Source: an uncultured Phycisphaerales bacterium (GTDB lineage Bacteria; Planctomycetota; Phycisphaerae; Tepidisphaerales; Tepidisphaeraceae). From it: 64,000 nt of DNA. The stretch lies in NCBI GenBank assembly GCA_903871935.1, contig CAIQIQ010000038.1:61400-125399 (forward strand), read 5' to 3'. The notes beneath the pieces are model-generated. The model saw only the letters and a list, made by a program, of their open reading frames with translations. It ran no database searches and was not told the DNA's origin. Position numbers and translations under genes: made by a program. The first letter of the stretch is position 1. Each line of letters opens with the position of its first letter. Below, in pieces: positions 1-10,404 of the stretch.

Positions 1-60
1 CAGGTCGCGCCCCTCCAGCGCCATATCCGACAGATCCAGATGCGTATCAACAATCAGCAT
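1..60 (-). CDS. Membrane dipeptidase (peptidase M19), N-terminal fragment
   Basis: Only the first 20 codons lie in the window; the gene runs off the left edge. The reading begins MLIVDTHLDLSDMALEGRDL, matching the N-terminal metal-binding signature of renal-dipeptidase-like M19 peptidases, where the His and Asp of the DTHxD motif bind zinc. The family hydrolyses dipeptides. It is on the same strand as, and 27 bp downstream of, the AraC-type regulator, so the two may be co-transcribed. The call rests on this short motif alone. Confidence 0.6.
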   Translation of the reverse strand, partial: MLIVDTHLDLSDMALEGRDL

Positions 61-87
61 GCCCGGAACGGTACGAAGTCCAAGGCG

Positions 88-1128
88 TCACGGCAACTGG
101 GGAGGGATGGATGCGGAATCCGGGCGCAGGACCCCTCTCCGGTAGGCTCCGGGGGCAACTCCATGAACACGTTTGAATGCCTTGCTGAATGCCGCCTCGG
201 ACGCATAGCCAATCTTCAGCGCGATCTCCTTGATGGCCATCTGGTTCTCGCAAAGCATGTCCGTTGCACGGTTCATCCGCCTGCGGGTCAGGTACTGCAG
301 CGGAGGCTCACCCACAAGGCTGGCGAAGCGCGCTGCAAACGCCGAGCGCGACATCGCCACGGTGTCTGCCAGTGATGCCACCGTCCATGCCACCTCGGGA
401 TGATGGTGAATGCTACCCAGCGCCGGCCCGATCTCCGGGTCCAGCATCGCCTGCAGCCAGTTGCCGTTCCCGTCAGGGAGCGTGCGCACATATGCCCGCA
501 CCGCCTGGATGAAGAGAATCTGGGCCAGGTGGTTGATCACCGTCTGCGATCCGGGACCGTATTCATCCATCTCGTATGCCATGAAACGCACCGTATCCTC
601 AAGCCAGGGAGCAATGCGCCCATCTTCCGCTCGCAGATGCAGCACCGGCGGAAGCGAAGAGACAAGCCGGCTATCCTGGCGATCCTGGAAGAAGAATGCC
701 CCGCCCATCAGCGATGTCACCGCGCCGCCGCCCCCAACCATGAGGCCCTTGTGCTGGCGCACGCGCTCAAACGGATGGACTTTCCAGAGCGGCCGGACGG
801 CGCTCGTCGGCCCGTCGCGCAGCACATGCCCCGGCGCATGAAGCAAGACGATGAGGTCGCCGCCGGCAAGCGTCAACGGATCGCTCTTTCCATCGATCTC
901 AAGGATGCAGTTCCCCCGGGTAATCGCGTAGAAGCACCCCGACGGATGCGGTGGCTTCCTGCCGCGCAGGGGCTCGGGAATCTCCTCGATTGGCGGCCCA
1001 ACGTGCGCAGGCATCTCCTCCGGACCGGCCGGGAAACGGACCCCCCAAGGAGCGCTTAGCTCACTCTTCCCAAACACAAAGCTCTGGAACCGAGCAGTCT
1101 CCAACACGTCACTGAGCAAGTCGAACAT
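88..1128 (-). CDS. AraC family transcriptional regulator with cupin_6-like N-terminus
   Basis: A 346-residue protein. The N-terminal part has the layout of AraC regulators with a cupin_6 sensor (start MFDLLSDVLETARFQSFVFG; later a beta-rich stretch around CILEIDGKSDPLTLAGGDLI). The last 100 residues form two helix-turn-helix units, with IKEIALKIGYASEAAFSKAF as the second, the classic AraC signature. The Met at 1128 is preferred because the 23 residues upstream look non-conserved. It is divergent from the export operon starting at 1361 and is probably its regulator (inference); an inverted repeat lies in the shared intergenic region. The effector is unknown. Confidence 0.88.
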   Translation of the reverse strand: MFDLLSDVLETARFQSFVFGKSELSAPWGVRFPAGPEEMPAHVGPPIEEIPEPLRGRKPPHPSGCFYAITRGNCILEIDGKSDPLTLAGGDLIVLLHAPGHVLRDGPTSAVRPLWKVHPFERVRQHKGLMVGGGGAVTSLMGGAFFFQDRQDSRLVSSLPPVLHLRAEDGRIAPWLEDTVRFMAYEMDEYGPGSQTVINHLAQILFIQAVRAYVRTLPDGNGNWLQAMLDPEIGPALGSIHHHPEVAWTVASLADTVAMSRSAFAARFASLVGEPPLQYLTRRRMNRATDMLCENQMAIKEIALKIGYASEAAFSKAFKRVHGVAPGAYRRGVLRPDSASIPPQLP

Positions 1129-1157
1129 ATCCTTAGTATACCATAGTCGCCGACAAT

Positions 1158-1197
1158 TTGGACTATTAATCGATATTATTGGCATCTTAATGTCCAA
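1158..1197. promoter_or_regulatory. Inverted repeat in the divergent promoter region, candidate operator
   Basis: TTGGACTATTAA (1158-1169) and TTAATGTCCAA (1187-1197) form an inverted repeat with one extra base in the left arm, 30 bp upstream of the AraC-type start at 1128. Further TGGAC motifs follow near 1231-1244. This placement fits an autoregulatory and operon-controlling operator, but no binding evidence exists. Confidence 0.4.
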
Positions 1198-1360
1198 GCA
1201 TCCAGTTTATCAGAGTCTTGGAACTACATCTGGACGGTTGGACAAGTAACGGCGACGACCGGGCAAAGAAGTCGGACGCATTGGAGAGTATGTACTAACA
1301 GAGCGGCACATGCGGGCGAGGGAACTCGCCAGAAGGACCGCGAACGACAGGAGAACAACT

Positions 1361-2686
1361 GTGAGAAAGCGTTCATGGACTCTGATCGCCTTGGGAATCA
1401 TCGCCGCCGCTGTGGGTACCTATGCAGCGGTCGGCCGGTCGGCCAACACCAACAGTTCCACGCCGGCCGACGCCACCGTGGCGACGGTTCGTCGTGGCGA
1501 CATCACCAAGTCGGTTGCCAGCACGGGAAAGGTCATCTCGAATCTTGAGGTCGACATCAAGTGCCGCGCAAGCGGCGAGGTGACCAAGCTTCCCTTCGAC
1601 ATCAGCGACCCCGTCACCAAGGGGCAGTTGCTTCTCGAACTCGACCCCGTCGACCAGGAACGCGATGTGAAGAGAGCGCAGGCTTCGGTGGACCAGTCCA
1701 AGGCGCGACTTGCCGAGGCGCAGAAGAACCTGGAACTGGCCGAGGCGGACGTCCCCACCGCACAGAAGCGAGCGGATGCGGCCATTCGCTCCGCTGAGAT
1801 CAGATCACGCAGCGCCCAGGCCAAGGCACAGCGGCGGCAACAGCTCATCAAGGAGCAGTTGGGCTCCGCTGAGGATGCCGAGACCGCCGATGTGGAGGCC
1901 GCCAGTGCTGCTGCCGACCTCGAGACAGCACGCGTCCAGGCCGAGGAAATCCAGAGCAAGCGGCTGACCGTCGAACTGAGGCGACACGAGATCGCATTGG
2001 CTCAGGCCCAACTCGACGCCGACCAGATCGCCCTCGACACTTCCCGTCAGCAGTTGCTCTATACGCACGTGGAGGCGCCGATCAGCGGAGTCGTCTCCGC
2101 CCGCAATATCCAGATCGGAACCATCATCTCCTCCGGCATCACCAACATCGGTGGCGGCACCACGATCATGACGCTCTGCGATGTCTCGCGCCTGTTCGTC
2201 ATCGCATCAGTGGATGAGGCGGACATCGGGAAGATCCAGTTGGGCCAAGATGTCCTGATCACCGTGGATGCCTTTCCGAGCGAGCGATTCGGCGGCAAGG
2301 TCATCCGCATCGCAACCACAGGTGTGAATACGTCCAACGTCGTCACCTTTGAAGTGAAGATCGAGATCACCAGTGCCAACAAGCGGCTGCTTAAGCCGAT
2401 GATGACCGCGAACGTGCAGATCATCTGCGATCAGCGCAAGAGTGTGCTGGTGGTGCCCGAACAGTCGGTTACACGCAGCGACGGCAAAGCCGCGGTGACC
2501 ATCGCCGGAACTGGCACAGCACCCGGCGCGGAGCGTCCGGTTGTCCTGGGCCTGAGCGACAGCGAGAACGTCGAGGTACTGCAGGGGCTGCAGGAAGGTG
2601 ATCAGGTCATCGTCCGCAAGGAGGTGGCCAGTCACTGGAGCACCGATCAGAAGAAGTCATCGATGCCGCCACCTCCGCCGCAATAA
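1361..2686 (+). CDS. Efflux RND/MacA-type periplasmic adaptor subunit (HlyD family)
   Basis: A 441-residue membrane-fusion protein. A signal anchor follows the start (SWTLIALGIIAAAVGTYAAV), then a lipoyl-like half, a long Ala/Gln/Glu-rich coiled-coil hairpin around residues 100-210, the returning lipoyl half (THVEAPISGVVSARNIQIG) and beta-barrel domains. The GTG at 1361 is chosen because AGGAGA lies 7 bases upstream; an in-frame ATG at 1310 has no such site. The family links an inner-membrane pump to a TolC channel. It is followed after 14 bp by an ABC ATPase and then by permease and TolC genes, giving a MacAB-TolC-like set. Substrate cannot be told. Confidence 0.9.
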   Translation: MRKRSWTLIALGIIAAAVGTYAAVGRSANTNSSTPADATVATVRRGDITKSVASTGKVISNLEVDIKCRASGEVTKLPFDISDPVTKGQLLLELDPVDQERDVKRAQASVDQSKARLAEAQKNLELAEADVPTAQKRADAAIRSAEIRSRSAQAKAQRRQQLIKEQLGSAEDAETADVEAASAAADLETARVQAEEIQSKRLTVELRRHEIALAQAQLDADQIALDTSRQQLLYTHVEAPISGVVSARNIQIGTIISSGITNIGGGTTIMTLCDVSRLFVIASVDEADIGKIQLGQDVLITVDAFPSERFGGKVIRIATTGVNTSNVVTFEVKIEITSANKRLLKPMMTANVQIICDQRKSVLVVPEQSVTRSDGKAAVTIAGTGTAPGAERPVVLGLSDSENVEVLQGLQEGDQVIVRKEVASHWSTDQKKSSMPPPPPQ

Positions 2687-2700
2687 AGAGAGGCACCCCC

Positions 2701-3392
2701 ATGATCCACGCTCAAGACCTTGTGAAAGCTTACGAACTCGGCGGGCAGACGGTGCGGGCGCTCGATGGCGTGAGCGTTGACATTGCCGCCGGCGAAATGA
2801 TCGCGATTCGCGGTCCTTCTGGCAGCGGCAAGACGACGCTGATGAACATCCTGGGCTGCCTGGATCGCGCAGATGCGGGCAGCTACACGCTGGCCGGAGA
2901 AGATGTCGCACGGCTCTCCGGAGACCGCCTGGCCGAGATCCGCAATCGCTACATCGGCTTTGTGTTCCAGACGTTCAATCTCCTGCCGCGCATGACCGCG
3001 CTGGAGAATGTCGAGCTGCCGCTGCTCTATGCCGGAAAGCATCGCGAAGCTCGACAGGCGGCGATCAAGGCGATGGAAACGGTCGCCCTGACCGATCGCA
3101 TGCACCACCAACCGAACCAGCTTTCCGGCGGGCAGCGGCAACGCGTCTCCATCGCCCGGGCGATCGTCACCAACCCGGCCATTCTGCTGGCCGATGAACC
3201 CACCGGCGCACTCGATTCACGCACCGGCACCGAGATCATGCAGCTCTTCAAGCACCTGAACGCCGATGGCCGCACCATCATTGTTGTCACTCACGATCCG
3301 ACGGTGGCGAGGCATTGCCAGCGCGAGATCTATCTTCGCGATGGGCGAGTTGCCCAGCCATCTGCGACCGAAGCGCTCCAGGAGGTGGCACC

Positions 3393-3396
<4 letters not shown>
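2701..3396 (+). CDS. ABC transporter ATP-binding protein, MacB/LolD type
   Basis: A 231-residue ATPase with Walker A GPSGSGKT at residues 38-45, signature [15 protein letters not shown] near residue 140 and Walker [13 protein letters not shown] near residue 160, followed by the switch His in VVTHD. The whole length matches stand-alone LolD/MacB nucleotide-binding domains. It would energise the FtsX-fold permease encoded next; the stop overlaps the permease start (ATGA), implying translational coupling. Unlike E. coli MacB, ATPase and permease are separate proteins. Confidence 0.95.
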
Positions 3397-4593
<1,197 letters not shown>

Positions 4594-4601
<8 letters not shown>

Positions 4602-5961
4602 CCACACCCCCACCGCGTTCAAAGGAGCATGCCTGCTGGGTTTACTCATCGCGGGTTGCAGCGTAAACCAGCAGCAGGAGGTCGCCGAATACCGCAAAGT
4701 GCTGGACACAGCAGCGGCGCCAACCACGGCGCCGGCGGCAGCCGCGACGCTGACGCTGCAACAGGCGCTCCAGCTTGCCAATCGCAACAGCGACACGCTG
4801 GCCTCGACCGGCGAAGACTACCTCCAGGCCATCATCGCCAGGAACCGTGCGGCCAGCGCATTTCTGCCCACGATCAGCGCTGCCTCCAGTTACTCACTGC
4901 GCGATGATGGCATGGGCGGAACGTCCGACTCCACCACCGCAACCGGCTCCGGCCAGATGAACATCTTCAACGGCGGCCAGGACCTCGCGAAGTACCGAGC
5001 GGCCACCGCCACAATCCAGCAGCGCCGCGAGCTGCTACTCGATGAGCAGGCGAAACTCCTGCTGAATGTGGTGGCAACGTATTACGAGGTAATCAAGAAC
5101 GAGCGCCAGGCACGGGTGTACGAGACCTCGATCAAATATCAGGAGGAGCGCGTCCGCGATACCGAGGCGCGAGTACGGCTGGGCGCTGCCAAGCCTTTGG
5201 ACCTTGCCCAGAGCCGATCCGAACTGGCTGCCACACGCGTGTCACTGACTCAGTCGTTGCTCGACGCGAGCAATGGCCGCTCGACGCTTGCCTATCTGAT
5301 CGGTCTGCCCGCCGTTGAGAACGCCCTGAGCGATGACCTGACTATCCCCGATGCGCCAGGCGACCTGGCGCCGTTCATGGCAACGGCACTGAAGTCTCGC
5401 CACGACCTGGAGGCAGCCCGCCATGCCGCTGAGGCCGCCCGCCAAAGCGTCACCGCGGCCTTCGCCCAGTACTACCCCTCGGTTTCGGTGAACTTTGACT
5501 ACCTCCTCTACCATCACCCCGACGAAGGCGGGCTCTGGTCCGGAGCGATCTCCGCCAACATCCCGATCTTCTCCGCCGGCCGCATCGAAGCCGATGTCCG
5601 CACTGCCTGGTCACAGTACCGCCAGGCCGGTCTGCACGAGGCCGACCTGCGCAAGCAGATCGCCATGGAAGTACAACAGGCCTATGAGAACCTGACCGGC
5701 AGCGCCCGCAAGCTCGTGGATACCCGCGACCAGATTACCGCCGCCCGCCAGGCTCTGACGCTCTCCGACCGCTCCTACGCCCTCGGCAGCGCAACGAACC
5801 TGGACCGCCTCAGTTCCCAGAACTCCGTGCAGAATGCCGAACTCGATCTGGTGAAAGAGCAACTCAGCGAGAAGGTGTATTACCTCGTTCTGCTCCGCCG
5901 CACCGGCCAGTTGAACCTGACAACGCTCGTGCCGTCCACCGCCCCGACCGCCCGGTCGTAG
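4594..5961 (+). CDS. TolC family outer-membrane efflux lipoprotein
   Basis: A 455-residue protein. It starts with a lipoprotein signal (CLLGLLIAGCSVN, lipobox before Cys22) and carries two TolC/OEP repeats rich in long Ala/Gln helices, such as LTLQQALQLANRNSDTLAST and the later LEAARHAAEAARQSVTAAFA. The start at 4594 overlaps the permease stop by 8 bases. It would form the outer-membrane channel of the tripartite exporter encoded from 1361. Length and repeat structure match the family. Confidence 0.93.
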
Positions 5962-5981
5962 TTCCACACAGCGCAATAAGG

Positions 5982-6011
5982 AAGGCTGGCGGGGGCTTGA
6001 CCGCCAGCCTT
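5982..6011. terminator. Hairpin between convergent genes, probable bidirectional terminator
   Basis: AAGGCTGGCGG (5982-5992), an 8-base loop and CCGCCAGCCTT (6001-6011) form a perfect 11-bp stem between the TolC-like gene and the convergent gene ending at 6059. No clear T-run follows on either strand, so function as an intrinsic terminator is likely but not certain. Confidence 0.6.
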
Positions 6012-6058
6012 CGGGCTATGGTGCGGGGGCATGCCCCGCTCGCGTGGATCAGCGGGTA

Positions 6059-6616
6059 CTATTCGAGCACGCCCATGGTTACCAGGGTCGCTTCCTGACG
6101 TGCCGTCACCAGATCCTTAAGTTCATCCTGAGCGGCCTTGAGGTCCTGCTGGGCCTTGGCCTTGGCATCGCGCACAGCAGCCAGTTTGGCCTTGACCACA
6201 TCGTCAGGGGTACCCTTGTTGTTCAAGGCATCCTGCAGTTCGCGGTTGGCCTGTTGCACCGGGCTGGCCGCCCGATCACCGCCAAACGGCCCGCCGGGGC
6301 CACCAGGCGCGCCAAAGCCCATTCCGCCGAAGCCAGTCATAGACTGCATCCGCAGCGTGCGAACCTTGTCAATCTTGGGCTTCAACACCGCCCACTCCTC
6401 CTCGCTGACACCCAACTGCTCCATCGTCCGCTGGTCCATGCGCTTCTGCATATCCTGCCAGTTGGGCATCTGGCCCCCTGGCCCACCCGGGCCCCCGGGA
6501 CCACCACCTGGTCCGCCCATGGGCGGCCCACCCGCATCTTGCGCAGCCGCAGGCCGCACCATTGCGCTTGCTGCGACAATCGCCATCACCATCGAAATCC
6601 AACGGCTGCGTTCCAT
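6059..6616 (-). CDS. Secreted Gly/Pro-rich protein of unknown function
   Basis: A 185-residue protein with a signal peptide (MERSRWISMVMAIVAASAMV, cleavage after PAAA-Q), a low-complexity stretch of GGP repeats around residues 30-55, then a helical region with paired Lys/Asp/Ala helices near the C-terminus. The helical part recalls periplasmic Spy/CpxP-like proteins but no diagnostic motif is visible. The Met at 6616 is chosen because the signal peptide begins there and GGAGAA lies upstream; an earlier in-frame Met (6712) adds 32 unrelated residues. The gene is convergent with the exporter operon. Confidence 0.7.
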   Translation of the reverse strand: MERSRWISMVMAIVAASAMVRPAAAQDAGGPPMGGPGGGPGGPGGPGGQMPNWQDMQKRMDQRTMEQLGVSEEEWAVLKPKIDKVRTLRMQSMTGFGGMGFGAPGGPGGPFGGDRAASPVQQANRELQDALNNKGTPDDVVKAKLAAVRDAKAKAQQDLKAAQDELKDLVTARQEATLVTMGVLE

Positions 6617-6862
6617 GGTCGTTCTCCTTTGGGTTTGCTCATATCCGGCCCTGGCATCTTGTCGCCAGGCTCGACGCTCACGCGATTCTGTCCTACAAAC
6701 GCACCGGATCATCTCACTTATGCAGGCACAGACAATGTTCCGGCATCTCCGGGCGCATTCAGCGCTTGCGAAAGGGGTGGTACTCGTGTTCTACTATGCA
6801 GCAGAATGCACCGACGGCGGGGGCGCCCTGCCGTCTGGGTTCAGCTTGGAATGGAGAAACCT

Positions 6863-7246
6863 ATGCGCTTGCATCATGCGGTTCTGTCGGCCGTCCTGAC
6901 CTCACTTGTCCTCTGCGGCTGTAAGAGCCAGAAACCGGCCGCCATTCCCGCCGACGAGGCAACCCTGCAGCAGTTCCGTGATACCTATACCCGCGCTGAC
7001 CCGACCGCCAAGATCGGCCGGGTCATCGCCGTCCTGCCCGAAAACCGTCTCGTGGCCGTTGGTGACATCGCGCCTGCTGACGTACAGATTGGTGATGTGA
7101 TGGTGTTCATGAACACCAACAGCCAGATCATCGCGATGGGACACGTTGTGGAGAAGACCGCCGATGCCATTCACCTGAACTATGATGTGAAGTCGGATGG
7201 CCGGGCTCCGGCCGTTGGCGATCTGGCCGTAAAAGCCAAACTGTAA
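6863..7246 (+). CDS. Small lipoprotein, unknown function
   Basis: A 127-residue protein starting MRLHHAVLSAVLTSLVLCGC, a lipoprotein signal with the acylated Cys probably at residue 18 or 20. The mature part has short beta-rich repeats (RVIAVLPENRLVAVGDI, VQIGDVMVFMNTNSQIIAMG), suggesting a small beta-barrel such as those found in flagellar or peptidoglycan-associated proteins, but no family is recognised. GGAG upstream supports the start. It lies 15 bp before maf and is probably in the same transcript. Confidence 0.65.
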   Translation: MRLHHAVLSAVLTSLVLCGCKSQKPAAIPADEATLQQFRDTYTRADPTAKIGRVIAVLPENRLVAVGDIAPADVQIGDVMVFMNTNSQIIAMGHVVEKTADAIHLNYDVKSDGRAPAVGDLAVKAKL

Positions 7247-7261
7247 CGGAATTGCGCGACG

Positions 7262-7846
7262 ATGAAGCTGATCCTGGCTAGCGCATCGCCCCGTCGTGCC
7301 AAGTTGCTGGCCGATGCGGGTTACCAGTTCGAGGTCCATCCCGCGGACATCGACGAACAGCAGACCACCGCGCCCAGCCCGCCGGAGTTGGCGCAGCGGC
7401 TGGCAATGGCCAAGGCCGACGCCATCGCGGCGCAATACCCGGATGACGTGGTGCTGGCCGCCGATACCATTGTCTGCTTCGGCGAACAGGTGATGGGCAA
7501 GCCGGCGGATGCCGCCCAGGCGAAAAAAATGCTGGAACTGCTCTCGGGCACCACCCAGATCATCATCACCGGCATCTGCGTCGTGCGCAAGAGTGCCGAC
7601 CTGCAGCAATCGACGCGAGTCATGTCCGCCGTGCGAATGGACAACCTGACTGATGAACAGATCAAACAGTACGTCGCCTCCGGCGAGTGGGAAGGTAAAG
7701 CCGGTGGATATGGAATCCAGGACCAGGATCCATTCGTGAAGCGGGTAGCCGGATCTCACACCAACATTGTCGGCATGCCCATGGAAACGGTTCGCAAAAT
7801 GCTTGCTCGGGCCGGAATTCCCCTGCCCAGTCAGTCAGGCAAATGA
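7262..7846 (+). CDS. maf: Maf-like nucleoside triphosphate pyrophosphatase
   Basis: A 194-residue protein covering the full Maf/HAM1-fold length. It begins LILASASPRRAKLLADAGY, the nucleotide-binding SxSPRR signature, and has ADTIVCFGEQVMGKP and GEWEGKAGGYGIQ, the other conserved blocks. Family members hydrolyse non-canonical or pyrimidine nucleoside triphosphates to monophosphates in the cytoplasm. Its stop overlaps the next gene by 4 bases (ATGA). Confidence 0.95.
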   Translation: MKLILASASPRRAKLLADAGYQFEVHPADIDEQQTTAPSPPELAQRLAMAKADAIAAQYPDDVVLAADTIVCFGEQVMGKPADAAQAKKMLELLSGTTQIIITGICVVRKSADLQQSTRVMSAVRMDNLTDEQIKQYVASGEWEGKAGGYGIQDQDPFVKRVAGSHTNIVGMPMETVRKMLARAGIPLPSQSGK

Positions 7847-8313
7847 AAGTTCTCACCACTCTGTTTCTGTTGATGGCCGTACTGGCGGCGCCACTTGCTA
7901 CCTCCGGCTGCAATGCGCGATCCGCCGCCCCACAGTCAGGCCTTCCAGTCGTCGCGATTCAGGTCGGCCAGAAGAGCTACCAGTGCGAAATCGCTGCCGA
8001 TGATGCCACTCGCCAGCAGGGACTGATGCATCGCAAGTCGATGCCCGCCGATCACGGGATGGTCTTCGTATTCGCTTACGAGCAGGTGCTCTACTTCTGG
8101 ATGAAAGACACGCTGATCCCGCTGGATATTGTCTACCTGAACCGCGATGGCAAAGTGGTCGCGGTACGCCAGATGCAACCGCTGGATGAAACGGGCGTGG
8201 GAAGTAAAGATCCCGCGCAATACGCGATTGAGCTCAATGCCGGCCAGGCGGAAGCCTCAGGTGTGAAAGAAGGCGACATCATCCGCCTGCCACAGTTGCC
8301 GGAGGCGCGCTAA
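7843..8313 (+). CDS. DUF192 family lipoprotein/secreted protein
   Basis: A 156-residue protein with a signal ending in a lipobox-like sequence (APLATSGCNA, Cys24) followed by a DUF192 domain with its characteristic GLMHRKSMPADHGMVFVF and YFWMKDTLIPLDIVYL blocks. The function of DUF192 is not known. Translation is coupled to maf by an ATGA overlap, and the URO-D-like gene starts 5 bp after its stop. Confidence 0.88.
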   Translation: MKVLTTLFLLMAVLAAPLATSGCNARSAAPQSGLPVVAIQVGQKSYQCEIAADDATRQQGLMHRKSMPADHGMVFVFAYEQVLYFWMKDTLIPLDIVYLNRDGKVVAVRQMQPLDETGVGSKDPAQYAIELNAGQAEASGVKEGDIIRLPQLPEAR

Positions 8314-8318
8314 ACCTC

Positions 8319-9575
8319 ATGTCTTACCGCGACGATGTCATAGCAGCGCTGAACCACCACCAGCCGGCTCGCCTGCCTGTCGATTTTGGCGCTACCGCCG
8401 TCACCGGCATGCACGTGTCGTGCGTTGCGGCCCTCCGGGACCACTTCGGTCTTCCCAAGCGGCCGGTAAAGGTCCACGAACCATTCCAGATGCTCGGGTG
8501 GATCGATGACGATTTGGCTGACGCGATAGGCGTTTCCGTCACCTGCCCGACTCCCCGGGGCACGATCTTCGGCTTCCGCAACGAGAACTGGCAACCTTGG
8601 CGCACACCCTGGGGCCAGGAAGTGCTGGTTCCCGGCGCGTTCCACACCAAACCCAGCGAAGATGGCGGCCTGCTCATCTACCCGCAGGGAGATCGCTCCG
8701 TGCCGCCAGCAGGGCATATGCCCGGCGGAGGATTCTTCTTTGACGCCATCATCCGCCAACAGCCCATCGACGAAGATAAACTCAACCCGGAAGACAACTG
8801 CGAGGAGTTCACGGTCTGGGATGCATCGCAGCTTCAGGAGTTCGCATCCGACGCTCAGCGAGCGCGCAGCAGCGGACGGGCAGTAGTCGCCGGCCTGCCC
8901 GGCGCCGCACTGGGCGATATCGCCCTGGTGCCGGGCAACGGCTTAAAGTCTCCCAAAGGCATCCGCGATGTGGCCGAGTGGTACATGTCCACGGCCGTGC
9001 GGCAGGACTATGTCCACGCCATCTTCCGCCGCCAGACCGACATCGCACTGGCGAACATGCAGCAGATCAACGCCGCCTGCGGCAACTGCATCGACGTGGT
9101 CTTCCTCTGCGGCACCGATTTCGGCACTCAGGCCGGCCTTTTCTGCTCCATCGATGCCTTCAACGAACTGTGGAAGCCCTACTACAAGGAAATGACCGGT
9201 TGGATCCACGCCAACACGCCCTGGAAGATCTTCAAGCACTCCTGCGGCGCGGTGGAAAAGCTCATCCCCCATTTCATCGAGTCCGGATTCGATATCCTCA
9301 ACCCGGTGCAATGCTCGGCCGCCGGGATGGAACCTGAAGCCCTAAAGCAGAAGTACGGCCATCAGATCACCTTCTGGGGCGGCGGCGTCGACACCCAGCA
9401 CACACTACCCTTTGGCACTCCCGCGCAGGTGAAAGAGCAAGTGCTCCAGCGCTGCCGCACCTTCGCCCCCGGCGGCGGCTTCGTCTTCAACGCCATCCAC
9501 AACGTCCAGGCCTGCACCCCCATCGCCAACATCGCTGCCATGCTGGAAGCGATCCGCGAGTTCCGGGCATCCTGA
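8319..9575 (+). CDS. Uroporphyrinogen decarboxylase-fold (MtaA/CmuA-like) protein
   Basis: A 418-residue protein of the URO-D superfamily: N-terminal RDDVIAALNHHQPARLPVDF matches the usual start, and FKHSCGAVEKLIPHFIESGF carries the H-x-C-G pair (His307) used as zinc ligands by corrinoid methyltransferases of the MtaA/CmuA branch. Later blocks LNPVQCSA and GGGVDTQHTLPFGTPAQV are typical. It is not a heme-pathway HemE by motif. Planctomycete genomes often hold many such proteins, probably methyl-transfer or small-molecule enzymes; the substrate is unknown. It begins 5 bp after the DUF192 gene and ends back-to-back with the VOC gene. Confidence 0.85.
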   Translation: MSYRDDVIAALNHHQPARLPVDFGATAVTGMHVSCVAALRDHFGLPKRPVKVHEPFQMLGWIDDDLADAIGVSVTCPTPRGTIFGFRNENWQPWRTPWGQEVLVPGAFHTKPSEDGGLLIYPQGDRSVPPAGHMPGGGFFFDAIIRQQPIDEDKLNPEDNCEEFTVWDASQLQEFASDAQRARSSGRAVVAGLPGAALGDIALVPGNGLKSPKGIRDVAEWYMSTAVRQDYVHAIFRRQTDIALANMQQINAACGNCIDVVFLCGTDFGTQAGLFCSIDAFNELWKPYYKEMTGWIHANTPWKIFKHSCGAVEKLIPHFIESGFDILNPVQCSAAGMEPEALKQKYGHQITFWGGGVDTQHTLPFGTPAQVKEQVLQRCRTFAPGGGFVFNAIHNVQACTPIANIAAMLEAIREFRAS

Positions 9576-9986
9576 TCACACCAGGCTCGGCAACTGCTTG
9601 CTCTCCGGCGTGTATTGGTGCAGCTCAATGCGATTGCCGTCCGGGTCCGCCAGCCACGCCTGAAGGCTGCGATCGCGGCCGGTCTTGGGATCGCTAACCT
9701 CTACGCCATGCGTTCGCATGGCGGCCACTGTGCCGGCCAGGTCATCCACCTCAAGGCAGAAGTGTTGGTAGGAGATCTTGCCGGCCGCCGCGACAACCTC
9801 TCCCTGGAACAACTCGATGAAGTTGTGCCCGCCAACATGGATGTAGACACCAATGCGCTGGCCGGCATCGTTGTTTGCATCGAACGCGAGCTTGAGCCCG
9901 AGTTTCTGGCAGTAGAACGCAATCGATGCATCGAGATCGCGAACGACGAAGCAAATGTGGGCAAGGTTCCTGATCATGCAATCCAT
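9576..9986 (-). CDS. VOC family (glyoxalase/dioxygenase-fold) protein
   Basis: A 136-residue protein made of two beta-alpha-beta-beta-beta modules: LAHICFVVRDLDASIAFYCQ opens the first and SYQHFCLEVDDLAGTVAAMR the second, ending WLADPDGNRIELHQY. Metal ligand positions His (AHICF), Glu (FIELFQ), His (QHFCLEV) and Glu (RIELHQ) are all present, as in glyoxalase I-like enzymes. Substrate unknown. Its stop touches the stop of the convergent URO-D gene; its start is 40 bp from the divergent cupin start. A second Met at 9977 is also possible. Confidence 0.88.
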   Translation of the reverse strand: MDCMIRNLAHICFVVRDLDASIAFYCQKLGLKLAFDANNDAGQRIGVYIHVGGHNFIELFQGEVVAAAGKISYQHFCLEVDDLAGTVAAMRTHGVEVSDPKTGRDRSLQAWLADPDGNRIELHQYTPESKQLPSLV

Positions 9987-10026
9987 GATAAGATCGCAAC
10001 GCAGCTACCGAAAGGCACAGCACACC

Positions 10027-10344
10027 ATGAAGAAACTGACAATCGCGGATCTGAAACCCAATAGCTCACGGCTGATGCCTCGTGAACTCGGCGATGCAAA
10101 AGTGGTTCACGGCGGCGTGTATATCTTCAAACCCGGCGAAACCGCCCATCCCGAGGCGCGTCATGTCCACGATGTCGATGAGGTGTTCATTTTCGTTCAA
10201 GGCCGTGGCGTACTCCCCATCGACGGCATCGAATACCCCATCCAGACCGGCGATGTCTTCATCGTCCACAAAGGCGAAGACCACCACACGCGCAGCTCCA
10301 TCGAGGACCCGCTCGTATCCGTGTGGTATGTGATGGATCGGTAG
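10027..10344 (+). CDS. Single-domain cupin protein
   Basis: A 105-residue cupin. The first motif is seen in HPEARHVHDVDEVFIFVQGR (His ligands and Glu of G(X)5HXH(X)3-4E) and the second in YPIQTGDVFIVHKGEDHHTR. It is a metal-binding beta-barrel, possibly a small isomerase or sensor. The ATG at 10027 follows AAAGG. A truncated copy of the same gene lies at 11130-11333, with a toxin-antitoxin pair between them. Confidence 0.85.
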   Translation: MKKLTIADLKPNSSRLMPRELGDAKVVHGGVYIFKPGETAHPEARHVHDVDEVFIFVQGRGVLPIDGIEYPIQTGDVFIVHKGEDHHTRSSIEDPLVSVWYVMDR

Positions 10345-10368
10345 GCGGCAATCCTGTCTCCACATCTC
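10345..10368. repeat. Degenerate copy of the GTGGCGAC hairpin repeat
   Basis: Directly after the cupin stop, GGCAATCCTGTCTCCAC resembles the central part of the intact hairpin repeats at 11339-11382 and 15453-15496, but the stem is broken. Its position after the cupin stop matches the intact copy after the truncated cupin, suggesting both were duplicated together. Confidence 0.4.
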
Positions 10369-10404
10369 GACTCTGCCCGATTCATCCTCTCCGTGAACAG
10401 ACCG

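Noticed and set aside
6044..6850. N-terminal extension of the small lipoprotein gene back to 6044
   Set aside because: It would cover the hairpin and be antisense to the Gly/Pro-rich gene; the lipoprotein signal and ribosome site at 6863 give a better start.
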